Below are positions 1 through 8,116 of a stretch of DNA of 10,569 nt, piece by piece. Both the position numbers and the translations under genes were made by a program. Below the pieces are notes generated by a model. That model did no database searches and was not told where the DNA came from. It saw only the letters and a program-made list of their open reading frames with translations. Position 1 is the first letter of the stretch, and the number at the start of each line of letters is the position of its first letter. The DNA is taken from positions 1 to 10,569 of the forward strand of contig JANBPK010001035.1 of the NCBI GenBank assembly GCA_027579435.1, read 5' to 3'. Origin of the DNA: Candolleomyces eurysporus. Taxonomy: Eukaryota; Basidiomycota; Agaricomycetes; Agaricales; Psathyrellaceae.

Positions 1-48
1 ATATTCTCAGATCATTCCATTTACTTCAAATCTACGAATTCCTACTCT

Positions 49-352
49 ATGGCTACTTTTCAGCCTCCGATGTTGATGCCCGTCATGGCGAAGAAGTCAA
101 GACTCATGTCTCAGTAACTTTTATTTTGTCTACTTTTCCACTATTGACCACCTGACGTACCCTCCTTTCCTTAGGTTATATCTTATGCAATATAATGAAG
201 CGAAGCGATCAAGACTGGAAGCTCAAACGAACGAACTCGCCAAGTTTTTATCTGACAATGTACGCCTCCGTATGGATATGTGCCTGAGATGCAATAAACA
301 TCGGCTGCCCGTGCGTTTCTTAGTTGAATTTCACGTTATGGTTATTTAACCG

Positions 353-385
<33 letters not shown>

Positions 386-1563
386 TTTCCTAAGTGCCCT
401 GGTCCTAACAGTCACCTTCAATGCTTGCTTTGTATTCGTTCAGGGCATGAAGTAAGCTTGAGTCGAGTCATTTTATATTTGTTTCGTGGGGTTTCAATTC
501 AGCTCGCTGACATCGCTTGCCTAGTGTGAATGGCCTTACGCCATTTCTTCGAATTTCGGGGTTCAAAGAAATATGGGACAGCCCGTGTCAAATCAAACTG
601 CCGTCTCCGTTTATCATGAATCTGTCTCAGAAAACCGACACCATTCTAGTCCCATCTTTGGTAGAGAACAGTTGTACGACCTTGGGGTCTTTCAAACTGG
701 TATGTTTTTCTACCATCCGCTCAGTAATATGCCAACCACGCGTTATATGTAGGGGAAACTTCAAGTAATATGGTGACGTATTCAAGGCCCCTCGATGATC
801 CATCCGGTGGTTTTTTTNCCTTCCAATTTCGTCGATGATGACGTTGAAGAAATTTCCGATGATGTGAGTCGGGTACCCTTTNTTATTTATATTTCTCTAT
901 TTGTTATTTCCGTCAAGGATCTAATGAGTGACGTTTGTTCTTGGATAGGCGGAATGTGATCGACGTAGTTCATCTGCCTTTCAAGAGAATACGTTAGGTG
1001 AAAATACCAAGACCAACCTCGAATTCTCGGGGGTGGGCGACGCCACCACGCCGTTATCCTGGGATGTAATGGCTGAGGGTACAAGGTACGGAACTTGTGT
1101 TATACATTAGTGTTTCAGAAACGTGCTACATGTGACGATCTTTTGATAGTTTCCTAGACCATGAAGTCCTAGATGATATCGTTTTTGGAGATACTCTCAG
1201 TCAACAAGTCGTAGGCGCTAACCACATTCAGCAAGATAAACTCACGTCTCGTTGTGTTCCCTCGCTAACCGATTTAATGCCATTTCAAAGGTGCGATAGC
1301 GTTCGTGACCCTCACTTTTACTATTATTATTATTTCCTTTTTTCTTTCTTTTTCTTTCTTTGTTTATAAACGAATTGGATTTAGCGCTCCTTGGGATGGA
1401 GGCAACTTAAACGCCGAGTGAGTAAATATTCAGTTCTGAATTAAATGTAATCTTCCGTTTGTGTTGCTAAATCAATTCTGATAGTCGATATCCAAAGCCA
1501 TCGGACCTATTTTTTCCCAGTACATCAAAAGCCAATCAATCCTATGACTTTTTCTTTGCGTGA
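49..1563 (+). CDS. Zn2Cys6-like zinc-cluster protein, nine exons, 310 aa
   Basis: Proposed exons: 49-113, 175-310, 395-451, 525-699, 753-863, 949-1085, 1150-1290, 1385-1417 and 1485-1563. All introns are GT-AG, 53-94 nt long. Phases join without a stop if the N at 818, beside a T run, is dropped. The protein starts MATFQPPMLMPVMAKKSR. Residues 23-57 look like a short helical or coiled-coil stretch. Cys58, 61, 68, 77, 80 and 87 then form C-X2-C-X6-C-X8-C-X2-C-X6-C, the spacing of Gal4-type fungal zinc clusters that bind DNA in the nucleus. The rest is acidic, Ser/Asn-rich and low in structure, which could suit an activation region (inference). Oddities: the cluster is assembled from three exons, is preceded rather than followed by the helix, and has fewer basic residues between cysteines than classic members. 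It could instead be another zinc-binding protein. The frame is open upstream to base 1, so the start may lie further left. Confidence 0.72.
353..388 (+). repeat. TC-rich microsatellite inside an intron
   Basis: Nearly pure (TC)n repeat within intron 2 (311-394) of the zinc-cluster gene, just before its TAAG acceptor. It serves as an unusually long polypyrimidine tract. A similar T/C-rich stretch lies at about 1318-1362 in intron 7 of the same gene. Confidence 0.85.
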
Positions 1564-1873
1564 CGTTTAAATTTGCGTGTCGTATCTTGGGCTCCCTTCA
1601 CGGTACCAAACGAAGCCGGTAGGAAGAGATATANTTTTTTCGATTTTTTTTATTTTTTATTTTTCATTTTTGGTAACCACTCAGGATGCGTTTCAATGTC
1701 GTCGATTCTTGTAAAAATGACTTAGTTTGTCGTACACAAATTTTTGAAAATATACTTCTTGGCTTTGATCACGCCCAGTGAGATCCACGTTGGAAACACC
1801 AGGAGCAAATTTGAAATATGCTGAAAGTGACGGAGGTAATCGGAGTTTCCGGAAATTGTGCGTCGTCAGATTA
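1564..1873. other. intergenic region after the zinc-cluster gene
   Basis: No supported gene. It contains a T-rich stretch with an N at 1634 (about 1630-1670). On the minus strand there is an open frame running from about 1947 to 1693 (84 codons, GTG at its start, preceded by an acceptor-like CTATTCAG). It could be an exon, but no upstream exon that joins to it could be found. Confidence 0.5.
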
Positions 1874-2008
1874 CTAGCAGAGGCCAGCTGACGCCAATGG
1901 AGTACATGTATTAGAATAGAATATACAAATTTGCGAGGAGCTGACACAGTCTGAATAGAGAGTAAAAATAACGGTAAAGAGATTTGCGATACTCAGAGTA
2001 TGTTTCAT
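1874..2008 (-). CDS. candidate 44-aa secreted peptide (weak)
   Basis: A minus-strand ATG at 2008-2006 opens a 44-residue frame ending at TAG 1876-1874, followed at once by TAA. The N-terminus, MKHTLSIANLFTVIFTLYS, has a Lys/His start and a hydrophobic core like a signal peptide. The remainder is short, Ser/Thr-rich and has four cysteines. The 45 bases upstream on this strand are rich in C and T, as in many fungal leaders. The frame is short enough to arise by chance, and it overlaps the alternative 84-codon frame on the same strand, which uses CTATTCAG as a possible splice acceptor. It is listed as a possibility only; no family is recognised. Confidence 0.2.
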   Translation of the reverse strand: MKHTLSIANLFTVIFTLYSDCVSSSQICIFYSNTCTPLASAGLC

Positions 2009-2170
2009 ATTAGCGGAAAAGTAGATTGGGTGGAAGGGAGGTTAGTGCGGTGGAACGGAAAGGCTGAGGTCGCATGACCGGGTGTCTGATGTTGAGCTGA
2101 AAGAAACCTGAAGGCAGGGTCAGAAGGGTATCAAGTCAGCGACAGGGATATTCGTACCCTTTATCTACGC

Positions 2171-3039
2171 TCATACGGGTTGGGATTGCACCGTTTTGAC
2201 TTCTTTCTTGGCCGGCTTGCTCCGCCTTGCNATTATTTTCGGGGGGGGGGGGTGGTATCAACATCACGAAATGGATATGAAACAAGTAAAAAACGTACTG
2301 TTTTTGCGACTTAATTGACGGCTTTCTAAGTGGCGTTTAACTCTCCTTTTCCTGCTTCCGGGTGGTCTCTCATATAGTCCACAGCGAAGAAAAACTCTGG
2401 GAACAACGTTGGAGCAGGATGTTGAAGGAAAAGGGAATTATACCAAACCAAGTTCATTTTTTTGAGTTCCGCCTCGGCGTCAAATATCTTCTTAACATGC
2501 CTCCTCTTAAATGGATTGGCCAGGGAGGGAGGTCAGCTAAGAGTGCAATTGCAGGGTTGATGCCACCGTCGGTGGGAGCCCTGTAGGTTGTAGTAGGGTT
2601 GGTGGTATTATCATCGTCGTCGGTTTCCGGAAGTGTCCTTCTTAAGTGAGACTGTTTTTGCTTCTAGCTGCTCAATAATGCGGCTATATGCGCCGTCTAA
2701 GCGGAGAAAAAAGATAAAATATAGATTAAGAGACGCACCGCAGTGTTGCGCGGTCTCAAACTCGAGTTCATGCTCCAATGTGTCTTCACATTCTCAACGA
2801 ATTTTTTGAGCAGTTGGTTGACCACGAAGAACGAGCATTTGTTTACAGTCTCTGGTAGCGTCTTGGGGTTGATATTCCGCCGCCTCCCCAAATTCCCTCT
2901 CATTTTGTTTCGCTTTCAATGTTGCACGCTGGGCGGTCGTAGCGCCAATGAATGTTGGTGTTTGCACTTGCTTTGGATGAGACGGTGTTGCCAAATAATA
3001 CCATCGCTTTGTCCTTTGCCCATCAACCATATTCTTCAC
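2171..3039 (-). pseudogene. decayed or fragmentary multi-exon gene, unknown function
   Basis: Protein-like segments follow each other on the minus strand. From 3039 to 2739 one frame, broken by TGA at 2796-2794, encodes a charged, probably helical segment. A 42-nt intron-like interval (2738-2697, GTGCGT to CTTAG) joins it in phase to a frame starting GAYSRIIEQLEAKT. A second, weaker intron (2652-2506, GTCTCA donor, TTTAAG acceptor) joins in phase to a frame starting RRHVKKIFDAEAELKK and ending at TAG 2328-2326. A further tail, ending with QSQPV and a TGA at 2173-2171, is basic and is separated by a 12-base G/C run and an N at 2231. Upstream of 3039 the frame is unclear, and the gene runs into the Hsp90 fragment, so its 5' end is probably lost. 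I do not recognise the family. It may be a real gene with errors or a relic. Confidence 0.4.
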
Positions 3040-3278
3040 CGACGAGACCTTTGCGTGTTAGGCCTCAAAGACGTTCAACCAACACAAGGGTGCTGTGATG
3101 AGATTTGAGTGATTTGATTGCCATCTCGTTCTCATGTTGAATCCATTGTCGCTCTGCAACGCTATATGTTCAATGGATGACTGATCACGATATCCAACAG
3201 TGTGAGTCTTCACGACCTGTTCTAGCAGCGCCCCACTCATTGTCGCCATTTCTCCCCCACAGCTGTCCCCCTGCTAGT

Positions 3279-4911
3279 TGGGCTGACGAGCATTACATTT
3301 GGGAGTCTGCGGCCGGTGGTATCTTCACCATCACCCTCGACAATGTTAACCCTTCTCTCGGCCGTGGCACCGAGATCCGTCTTTCCATGAAGGAGGATCA
3401 ACTCGAGTACCTCGAGGAGAAGAAAATCAAGAATATCGTCAAGAAGCACTCCGATTTCATCTCGTAACCCATTCAACTCGCCGTCAACAAGGAGGTTGAG
3501 AAGGTACGTCCATCGCTCGTTTTTCTCGTCAATATGCCTTTGAACAGAATTTGTAAGAGGGTCGAGGATGAAGTAGAGGAAGAAAGGAAGACCGATGATG
3601 ATAAATCCAAGGTTAATGAAGTCGATGAGAAGGAGGAAGATAAAAAAAAGAAGACCAAGAAGATCAAGGAGAAGGAGACCACCAACGAGGAGTTCAACAA
3701 GACCAAGTCCATCTGGACTCGCGGCCTTAATGACATCTCCAGGAGGACTACGCCTCCTTCTACAAAAGCTTGACCAATGACTCGGAAGACCATCTTGTTG
3801 TCAAGTACATCTGTGTTGAGGGTCAGCTCGAATTCAAGGCCATCCTCTTTATTCCCAAGCGGTAAATGCTTATTTCTTTTCTTTACCGACAACGAAACTC
3901 ACTCTCACTCTCAGGGCTCCCTTCGATCTCTTCGAGTCCAAGAAGAAGAGTAACAACATCAAGCTCTACGTCCGCCGTGTTTTCATCATGGACCACTGCG
4001 AGAACCTCATCCCTGATTACCTCGACTTCGTTAAGGGTATCGTCTACTCTGAGGATTTTCCTCTCAACATTTCTCTTGAGACCCTGCAGCAGAACAAGAT
4101 CCTCAAGGTCATTCGCAAAAACCTCGTCAAGAAAGCTGTTGACCTCATCGCCGAGATTGCTGAAGATAGGGACAACTACGCCAAGTTCTACGAGTCCTTC
4201 GGCAAGAACATCAAGCTCGGCATTCACGAGGATGCTCAAAACCGCAGCAAGCTCGCAGAGTTCTTGCGCTTCTACTTCACTAATTTTATCGATGAACAAA
4301 CCTCGTTGAAAGGTTAGCGTTCATCATGGACTATTTTAGGAGTATGAAAATTAATTGGATCGTAGACTACATCACTCGCATGCCCGAGGTTCAAAAGACC
4401 ATTTTCTACCTTACTGGTAAATCCTTTGCCGCCGTCAAGGGATCTCCCTTCCTCGAGACTCTCAAGAAGAACGGCTTCGAAGTCATTCTCGTCGACCCCA
4501 TTGATGAGTACGTCATCACCCAGCTCAAGGAATTTGATGGCAAGAAGTTCGTCCGCTTGTCGAAGGGGGGTCTCGAACTTGAGGAAACCGACGAGGAGAA
4601 GACCGCTCGCGAGGCAGAGGTTGTCGAGTTCCAGGAGCTCTATTCGACCGTCAAGTACGCTCTCGGTGACCGCGTCGAGAAAATCGTTATTTCCAACCGT
4701 ATTACCGACTTTCCTCGTCTTGGTTACTGGCCAATTCGGTTGGTCATCAAGCATTGAGTGTGTAATGAAAACTCAGGCTCTCCGGGATTCATCGATGTCC
4801 TCGTACATGGCATCGAAGAACACTCTCGAGCTCAACCCCAAGAACCCCATCATCAAAGAACTCCGCGCCAAGGTCAAGGAAGATAAGGCCGACAAGCCTG
4901 TCCGCGACCTT
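3279..4911 (+). pseudogene. Hsp90 chaperone fragment, broken
   Basis: Hsp90 is the cytosolic ATP-driven dimeric chaperone. Homologous exons are 3279-3503, 3558-3861, 3915-4312 and 4366-4911, with introns of 54, 53 and 53 nt. Recognisable in order: the end of the N-terminal ATPase domain ([29 protein letters not shown]), a Lys/Glu/Asp-rich charged linker (about 3558-3690), the middle domain ([58 protein letters not shown]), and the first part of the C-terminal region ([23 protein letters not shown]). By recall of yeast Hsp90, the first ~115 residues (ATP-pocket Glu and Asp) and the last ~90 (dimerisation, MEEVD tail) are missing. Lesions: TAA at 3465-3467 where Tyr is expected, a 1-base loss near 3741, and a 2-base loss near 4716. 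The conserved Arg after NIS is Leu (4075-4077), and Trp after TND is Ser (3782-3784). Retained introns show it came from a genomic copy, not from mRNA. Confidence 0.94.
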
Positions 4912-5089
4912 AATGACTCTGATTCTACAATCATCGTTGTAACTGTTGCATTCGGTATGGGGATGAACCCACTCAATATCAGATGGTCGATCAACCTTGG
5001 GCGAACGGCCGGGCAGAGCGAGGTAGTTGCAAGTAGGCAGGTGGGTGGACCCTGGTCCAGTCGTCAATGCCGTCACCACTGCGGGATAA
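4912..5089 (+). pseudogene. RecQ-type DNA helicase remnant fused to Hsp90 fragment
   Basis: Immediately after the Hsp90 motif VRDL, the same open frame changes to a sequence typical of superfamily 2 RecQ-like helicases. [20 protein letters not shown] (4930-4989) matches helicase motif V (VAT-x-AFGMG-x-N), followed by INLG. RecQ helicases are ATP-driven 3'-5' DNA unwinding enzymes of the nucleus. The frame ends at TAG 5092-5094, but from 5030 the next frame reads [10 protein letters not shown] before TAA at 5087-5089. This may be a damaged motif VI (Q-x-x-GRAGRD), so a frameshift near 5025 is likely. Only about 60 codons remain; the ATP-binding Walker and DEAH motifs are absent from the window. 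Motif V is the strong evidence and the motif VI reading is tentative. A frame at 5113-5241 follows, which I could not assign. Confidence 0.6.
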
Positions 5090-5272
5090 ATTAGTGGCAT
5101 TTTTGGCGGTAACGCCCTCTTTCTAATCGAGAAGGTGGGCCGGAACTGGAAGTAGAAAGATTAAGCAGGGTTTGGGATATGTTACGAAGCGTATTGGCAG
5201 TAGGAGTACTCAGAATCATGGTAGAAATCTTCAGGATATAGATTGAACATTTTTGGAAGTACGCATTCCACG

Positions 5273-5851
5273 ATGTCATTCTTGTCATTTCAAGCTGCAC
5301 CTCATGATCGTGGACCTGCAGGTGCATCGACGACACCCTCGCCTCCTCAAACGTACCTTTTCCAGCAGCTAGCTGATGGTCGGGTGCCTTTTAGTAACCC
5401 CGTTTATACTCAGCCAACGCCGTCAACCATCACCCATCATCGAGCCACCTTTCACCCTCCAGGAGCCCGCATCCCTTTTGTCGTTCAGCAGTCTCCCACC
5501 GCTACTACTCAACCTGCAGTCTTCACCTATCCGCAACAGCCAATGGAAACCGGGCCTTCTAATACCAGGCCACCTTCAACGCTGGCAGCGCCAGATCAGC
5601 CTCAGGCTGGTGTCACTCCGAGTCACAGCCCTCCGGTTGTTCCCACCGACAGCCAACCACCTTAGCCGTCACTCATAGTGACTCCCCAGCAACTGCTCAG
5701 TCTCACCGCTAACAGGCAGCCCCGATCTAACGCACAGAATGCTCACGCCGAAGAGGGTGCAGGAAAGGGGGCAGGAAAGAAGCGGTTGCAGGGAGATCAG
5801 GGTGTAGATGATGGTCGCATCAAGCAGCTTAAGACGAAAAGTAAGGATTAA
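5273..5851 (+). pseudogene. proline/threonine/serine-rich frame with internal amber stop
   Basis: An ATG at 5273 opens 130 codons rich in Pro, Ser, Thr and Gln up to TAG at 5663-5665. The same frame then continues for another 61 codons to TAA at 5849-5851, with unchanged Gln/Asn/Ser bias and a Lys/Arg-rich end (GAGKGAGKKRLQGDQG, then KQLKTKSKD). The composition suggests a disordered protein or region, and the basic tail could be a nuclear localisation signal (inference). One substitution, CAG to TAG, would explain the break; alternatives are stop-codon readthrough, a sequencing error, or two unrelated frames. No domain or family is recognised. It lies 180 bases after the helicase remnant and may be another part of the same rearranged block. 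The first ATG is chosen because no clear exon joins upstream. Confidence 0.45.
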
Positions 5852-6378
5852 AAACAATTACTTCCAATGTTAAAGTAAAATTTTAGTGGAATTTTGAGAT
5901 GATCTACGTGTACATAACAACAACAGAAACTACAGCATACGACCAAAGCAAGAGCGAGCGACGGCCGGAGGGATGAACGCCCGGATGATGTGCAGCGGAT
6001 GCCCGGATATCCGACTACCAAGAAGGTCTGCGTTCACAGCGTGCGTAGCACGGGTAAAAGTCTCGTTCTTCCTTATTCCAAAGGAATTCGTGTTCGAGCA
6101 TTTATATTGACCCTAATCATTGCAGCCTTTTCCTTGAGCAACTAGCATCGCGCGACTATCGGCGACGGCGGAACAGCGCATGATTCCAATTACTCTCACT
6201 CTACCTCTTAACAAGTAGCTTTCTCCACGTTAACACCTCATATTTTTTTTTTTTCTTCTTTGGAAATCCTCAGGAACTCTATAGGATAAAATATGTCAAC
6301 AAAAAATAATATGAATAATTGTTTCCATATATTTTGTCAGTTTGAGGAAAATCTCTCCAATTCTCCAATCCTGAATGA

Positions 6379-6603
6379 GATCTGACGAGACGGACCAAGG
6401 ATGCTTGCTTTGACGCCGATCGAGGGGCTCAACAGAACGTTCCTACGGTCTGGATCGGTGAATCTGTCACTTCTGGTCTGGACCCATCTGGCTCACTCCA
6501 CTTGTTCCTGATTTCATTCTTACCCAATTCTACTCGTCCCTGGTCCTATGCGGGCCAGACCTTTCGACGGTTTTTGAGTTTGATCGATGTCTATCAAGTG
6601 TGA
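6379..6603 (+). other. unassigned 74-codon open frame without ATG
   Basis: The frame is open from just after TGA 6376-6378 to TGA 6601-6603. Its composition is protein-like (for example QQNVPTVWIGESVTSGLDPS), but it has no start codon. It would need an upstream exon; possible acceptors are TTTGTCAG (before 6341) and AATGAG (before 6380). It could be a relic exon or chance. No family recognised. Confidence 0.25.
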
Positions 6604-6608
6604 CGTCA
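6601..6608. promoter_or_regulatory. perfect CRE-like palindrome TGACGTCA
   Basis: This is the exact consensus bound by ATF/CREB-type bZIP factors. It lies 73 bases before the ATG of the 6682 gene and is followed by the TATA-like ATATAC, a sensible promoter position. Its use as a binding site is inferred from sequence and position only. Confidence 0.45.
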
Positions 6609-6681
6609 TATACCGAAGCGTCTTTGATCTTATCAGTCCATTTGCTCCCTTGCGCTCTTCTTCACACTTCCTTCGCCATTC

Positions 6682-7305
6682 ATGCGTCCAAAATGTCCTC
6701 TGTATGATGATTTTGACGACAGTGATTCTGAAGACCTTGGTCTTGAGGATTATCCTCGGTCAAAAATATCCCGTAAGGCGTGGCTGGCTTATAGTTCGGG
6801 TCAGTCTGTTAAATTCTNTTTTTTTTTAAATTTTGAATTCTTTTGTGTAACATGGGCGGAACTCTCTTGACTTACAGATGTTCGCGAGTGGCAAGTTTGG
6901 CCTCCCCGCGTACGTCATTAATTCCTGTCTACCCATCGGTCTGTAATACGTATTCCTTGGTTCAAAACGTTCTAATCTTGTTCGTTTTCGTAGCTTGTTG
7001 GTCTTGATTTCTATGAAGAAACGAGCCGCATCCGTGACAACGCTTATGCTAGAACCCTTTCCTCGGAAGAAGAGCTTGCAATCGAAGTACTGCGGGAACG
7101 GAAGCTGCGTTTTTGCGTGGAGCGTTTATTTCAACGTGAAATACGTGCTTGTATGGTTGTTGCTCTGGCATTGGGTCTAGAAATCCCTCCCGGACTACTG
7201 CGGCAAGACGTAATGAATAGGACTGACCTGGTGTTCAAGGCCGAGAGGGAGGATATGAAATATTTCCGTAAACCTCTTGGTCATGTTCAAGAATGCTATG
7301 ACTAG
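6682..7305 (+). CDS. small three-exon gene, 153-aa protein of unknown function
   Basis: Exons 6682-6799, 6878-6909 and 6994-7305. Introns are 78 nt (GTCAGT to CTTACAG) and 84 nt (GTACGT to TCGTAG, with CTAAT branch-like sequence). All phases fit, and TAG at 7303-7305 ends the frame. The N at 6818 is inside intron 1 and harmless. The protein starts MRPKCPLYDDFDDSDSEDLG: an acidic N-terminal stretch, then a Trp-rich short segment from exon 2 (VREWQVWPPR). A probably helical, Glu/Arg-rich region follows (about residues 75-105), then a short hydrophobic piece (MVVALALGLEIPPG) that is too short and isolated for a clear membrane anchor. There is no signal peptide. I do not recognise a family. A CRE-like site lies upstream, and no lesions are seen, so the gene appears intact and is probably soluble. 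Confidence 0.72.
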
Positions 7306-7990
7306 TCGTTCCTGTGATTTCAACTAACCTTTCGTACGGCAATATTGTTTGAACTTATAGTACCCCCTATGTCGTCTTCGTTTTTATAGTTGGACACGTA
7401 CTCGTTTGATTTACTCTTCCTTACTTTCAACTGAACCAATTGTTCTTAATATCATGGCTCTCTTGAGAATCAATCTGACGAACATGAAATAACACCGCTC
7501 AAGATGGGGGTTTGCCAAACATATACTATACCATACCCAGCGCTCTCATACAACGGATACTGCCGGTAACGAGCGTCTAGCAGGAATGTGGCAATAACTT
7601 ATAATGGACAGCGTATATAGAATGCGTTCACGTTTGTAAGCTGGAGAAGCTGATGTAGGACGGGAGAGTTTACGTTTATATGCCAGTTTCTTGTACCTGG
7701 ACCTCAGAATCGTCTAGTGTTGGCAATATCCGGCCGAAGTCAGCCGTGATTCTTTCCCTCGACATTTGTACGCCATCTTACATAGGCCGAAAATTTCTCT
7801 TATTATGATGTTATCGATTTTTGAAAAGCAATCAGAATAAAAAGAAAAATGGAAGAGAGTAAGAATTAGATAAAACTTGACTTTAAGTCCATCGTAGCCA
7901 ACGGGCTAATCGAATCAGCTTTCGCCATTATGACTCAAATTTAGGCGTACTTTTTGACCCGATCTGTCAGCAGTACCTCTCCCTATACTC

Positions 7991-7995
7991 CCAAT
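7991..7995 (+). promoter_or_regulatory. CCAAT box
   Basis: CCAAT lies 28 bases upstream of the TATA-like element and 122 bases before the TEA-gene ATG, a usual arrangement for the Hap/NF-Y complex site. The motif is short, so chance is possible. Confidence 0.35.
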
Positions 7996-8022
7996 GAGGA
8001 AGGGAACAAACTGAGAAACGGT

Positions 8023-8030
8023 TATATAAA
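8023..8030 (+). promoter_or_regulatory. TATA box, TATATAAA
   Basis: Full TATA consensus 87 bases before the ATG of the TEA-domain gene. It supports transcription starting about 30 bases further on and the choice of 8117 as start codon. Confidence 0.5.
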
Positions 8031-8116
8031 CGAACTCGCTATTTGGCATGCTACACAAATTTGGTATCTTCTTACTTCCCCCCGCTCGAGACCAATTCAT
8101 TTGACGTGAATTTAAG

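Larger units (their letters stand above)
5852..6681. other. largely non-coding interval between proline-rich frame and small gene
   Basis: No complete gene seen. A GT-AG interval with intron-like features (6054-6125: GTAAAA donor, TTGACCCTAAT branch-like sequence, ATTGCAG acceptor) follows a short open frame, so a short transcript or an upstream leader exon is possible. A T run lies at about 6243-6254. The separate frame 6379-6603 and the CRE-like site 6601-6608 are listed on their own. Confidence 0.5.
7306..8116. other. intergenic region with promoter of the TEA-domain gene
   Basis: Holds the 3' side of the 153-aa gene and the upstream region of the TEA gene. No supported gene on either strand. 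The minus-strand frame 7915-8202 overlaps exon 1 of the TEA gene and looks like a shadow. CCAAT and TATA-like elements are near the right end; AATAAA occurs at 7836-7841. Confidence 0.6.

Noticed and set aside
3866..4309. Serine/threonine-rich 147-codon plus-strand frame
   Set aside because: It is an out-of-frame reading of Hsp90 exon 3 and starts inside the intron 3862-3914.
4313..4365. Apparent stop and new ATG splitting the Hsp90 fragment
   Set aside because: GTTAGC to CGTAG is a clean 53-nt intron with an ATTAAT branch-like sequence; removing it restores the expected [14 protein letters not shown], so it is not a lesion.
3237..4754. Long minus-strand open frames at 3237-3476, 3473-3892, 3883-4299 and 4314-4754
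   Set aside because: They lie opposite real Hsp90 exons and are shadows of its codon bias, with no protein-like motifs of their own.
5091..5336. 81-codon minus-strand frame, and a plus-strand 42-codon frame at 5113-5241
   Set aside because: Both are open but short, have no convincing start or splice sites and no recognised motif; neither could be chosen over the other.
7117..7305. Separate 62-codon gene starting at GTG 7117
   Set aside because: It is the in-frame end of exon 3 of the 153-aa gene; the frame is open back to the splice acceptor at 6993.
6994..7305. Faint similarity of the 153-aa protein end to the cytochrome bc1 small subunit (QCR7/UQCRB)
   Set aside because: Only scattered residues match, the conserved core motifs are absent and the length differs, so no function was assigned.
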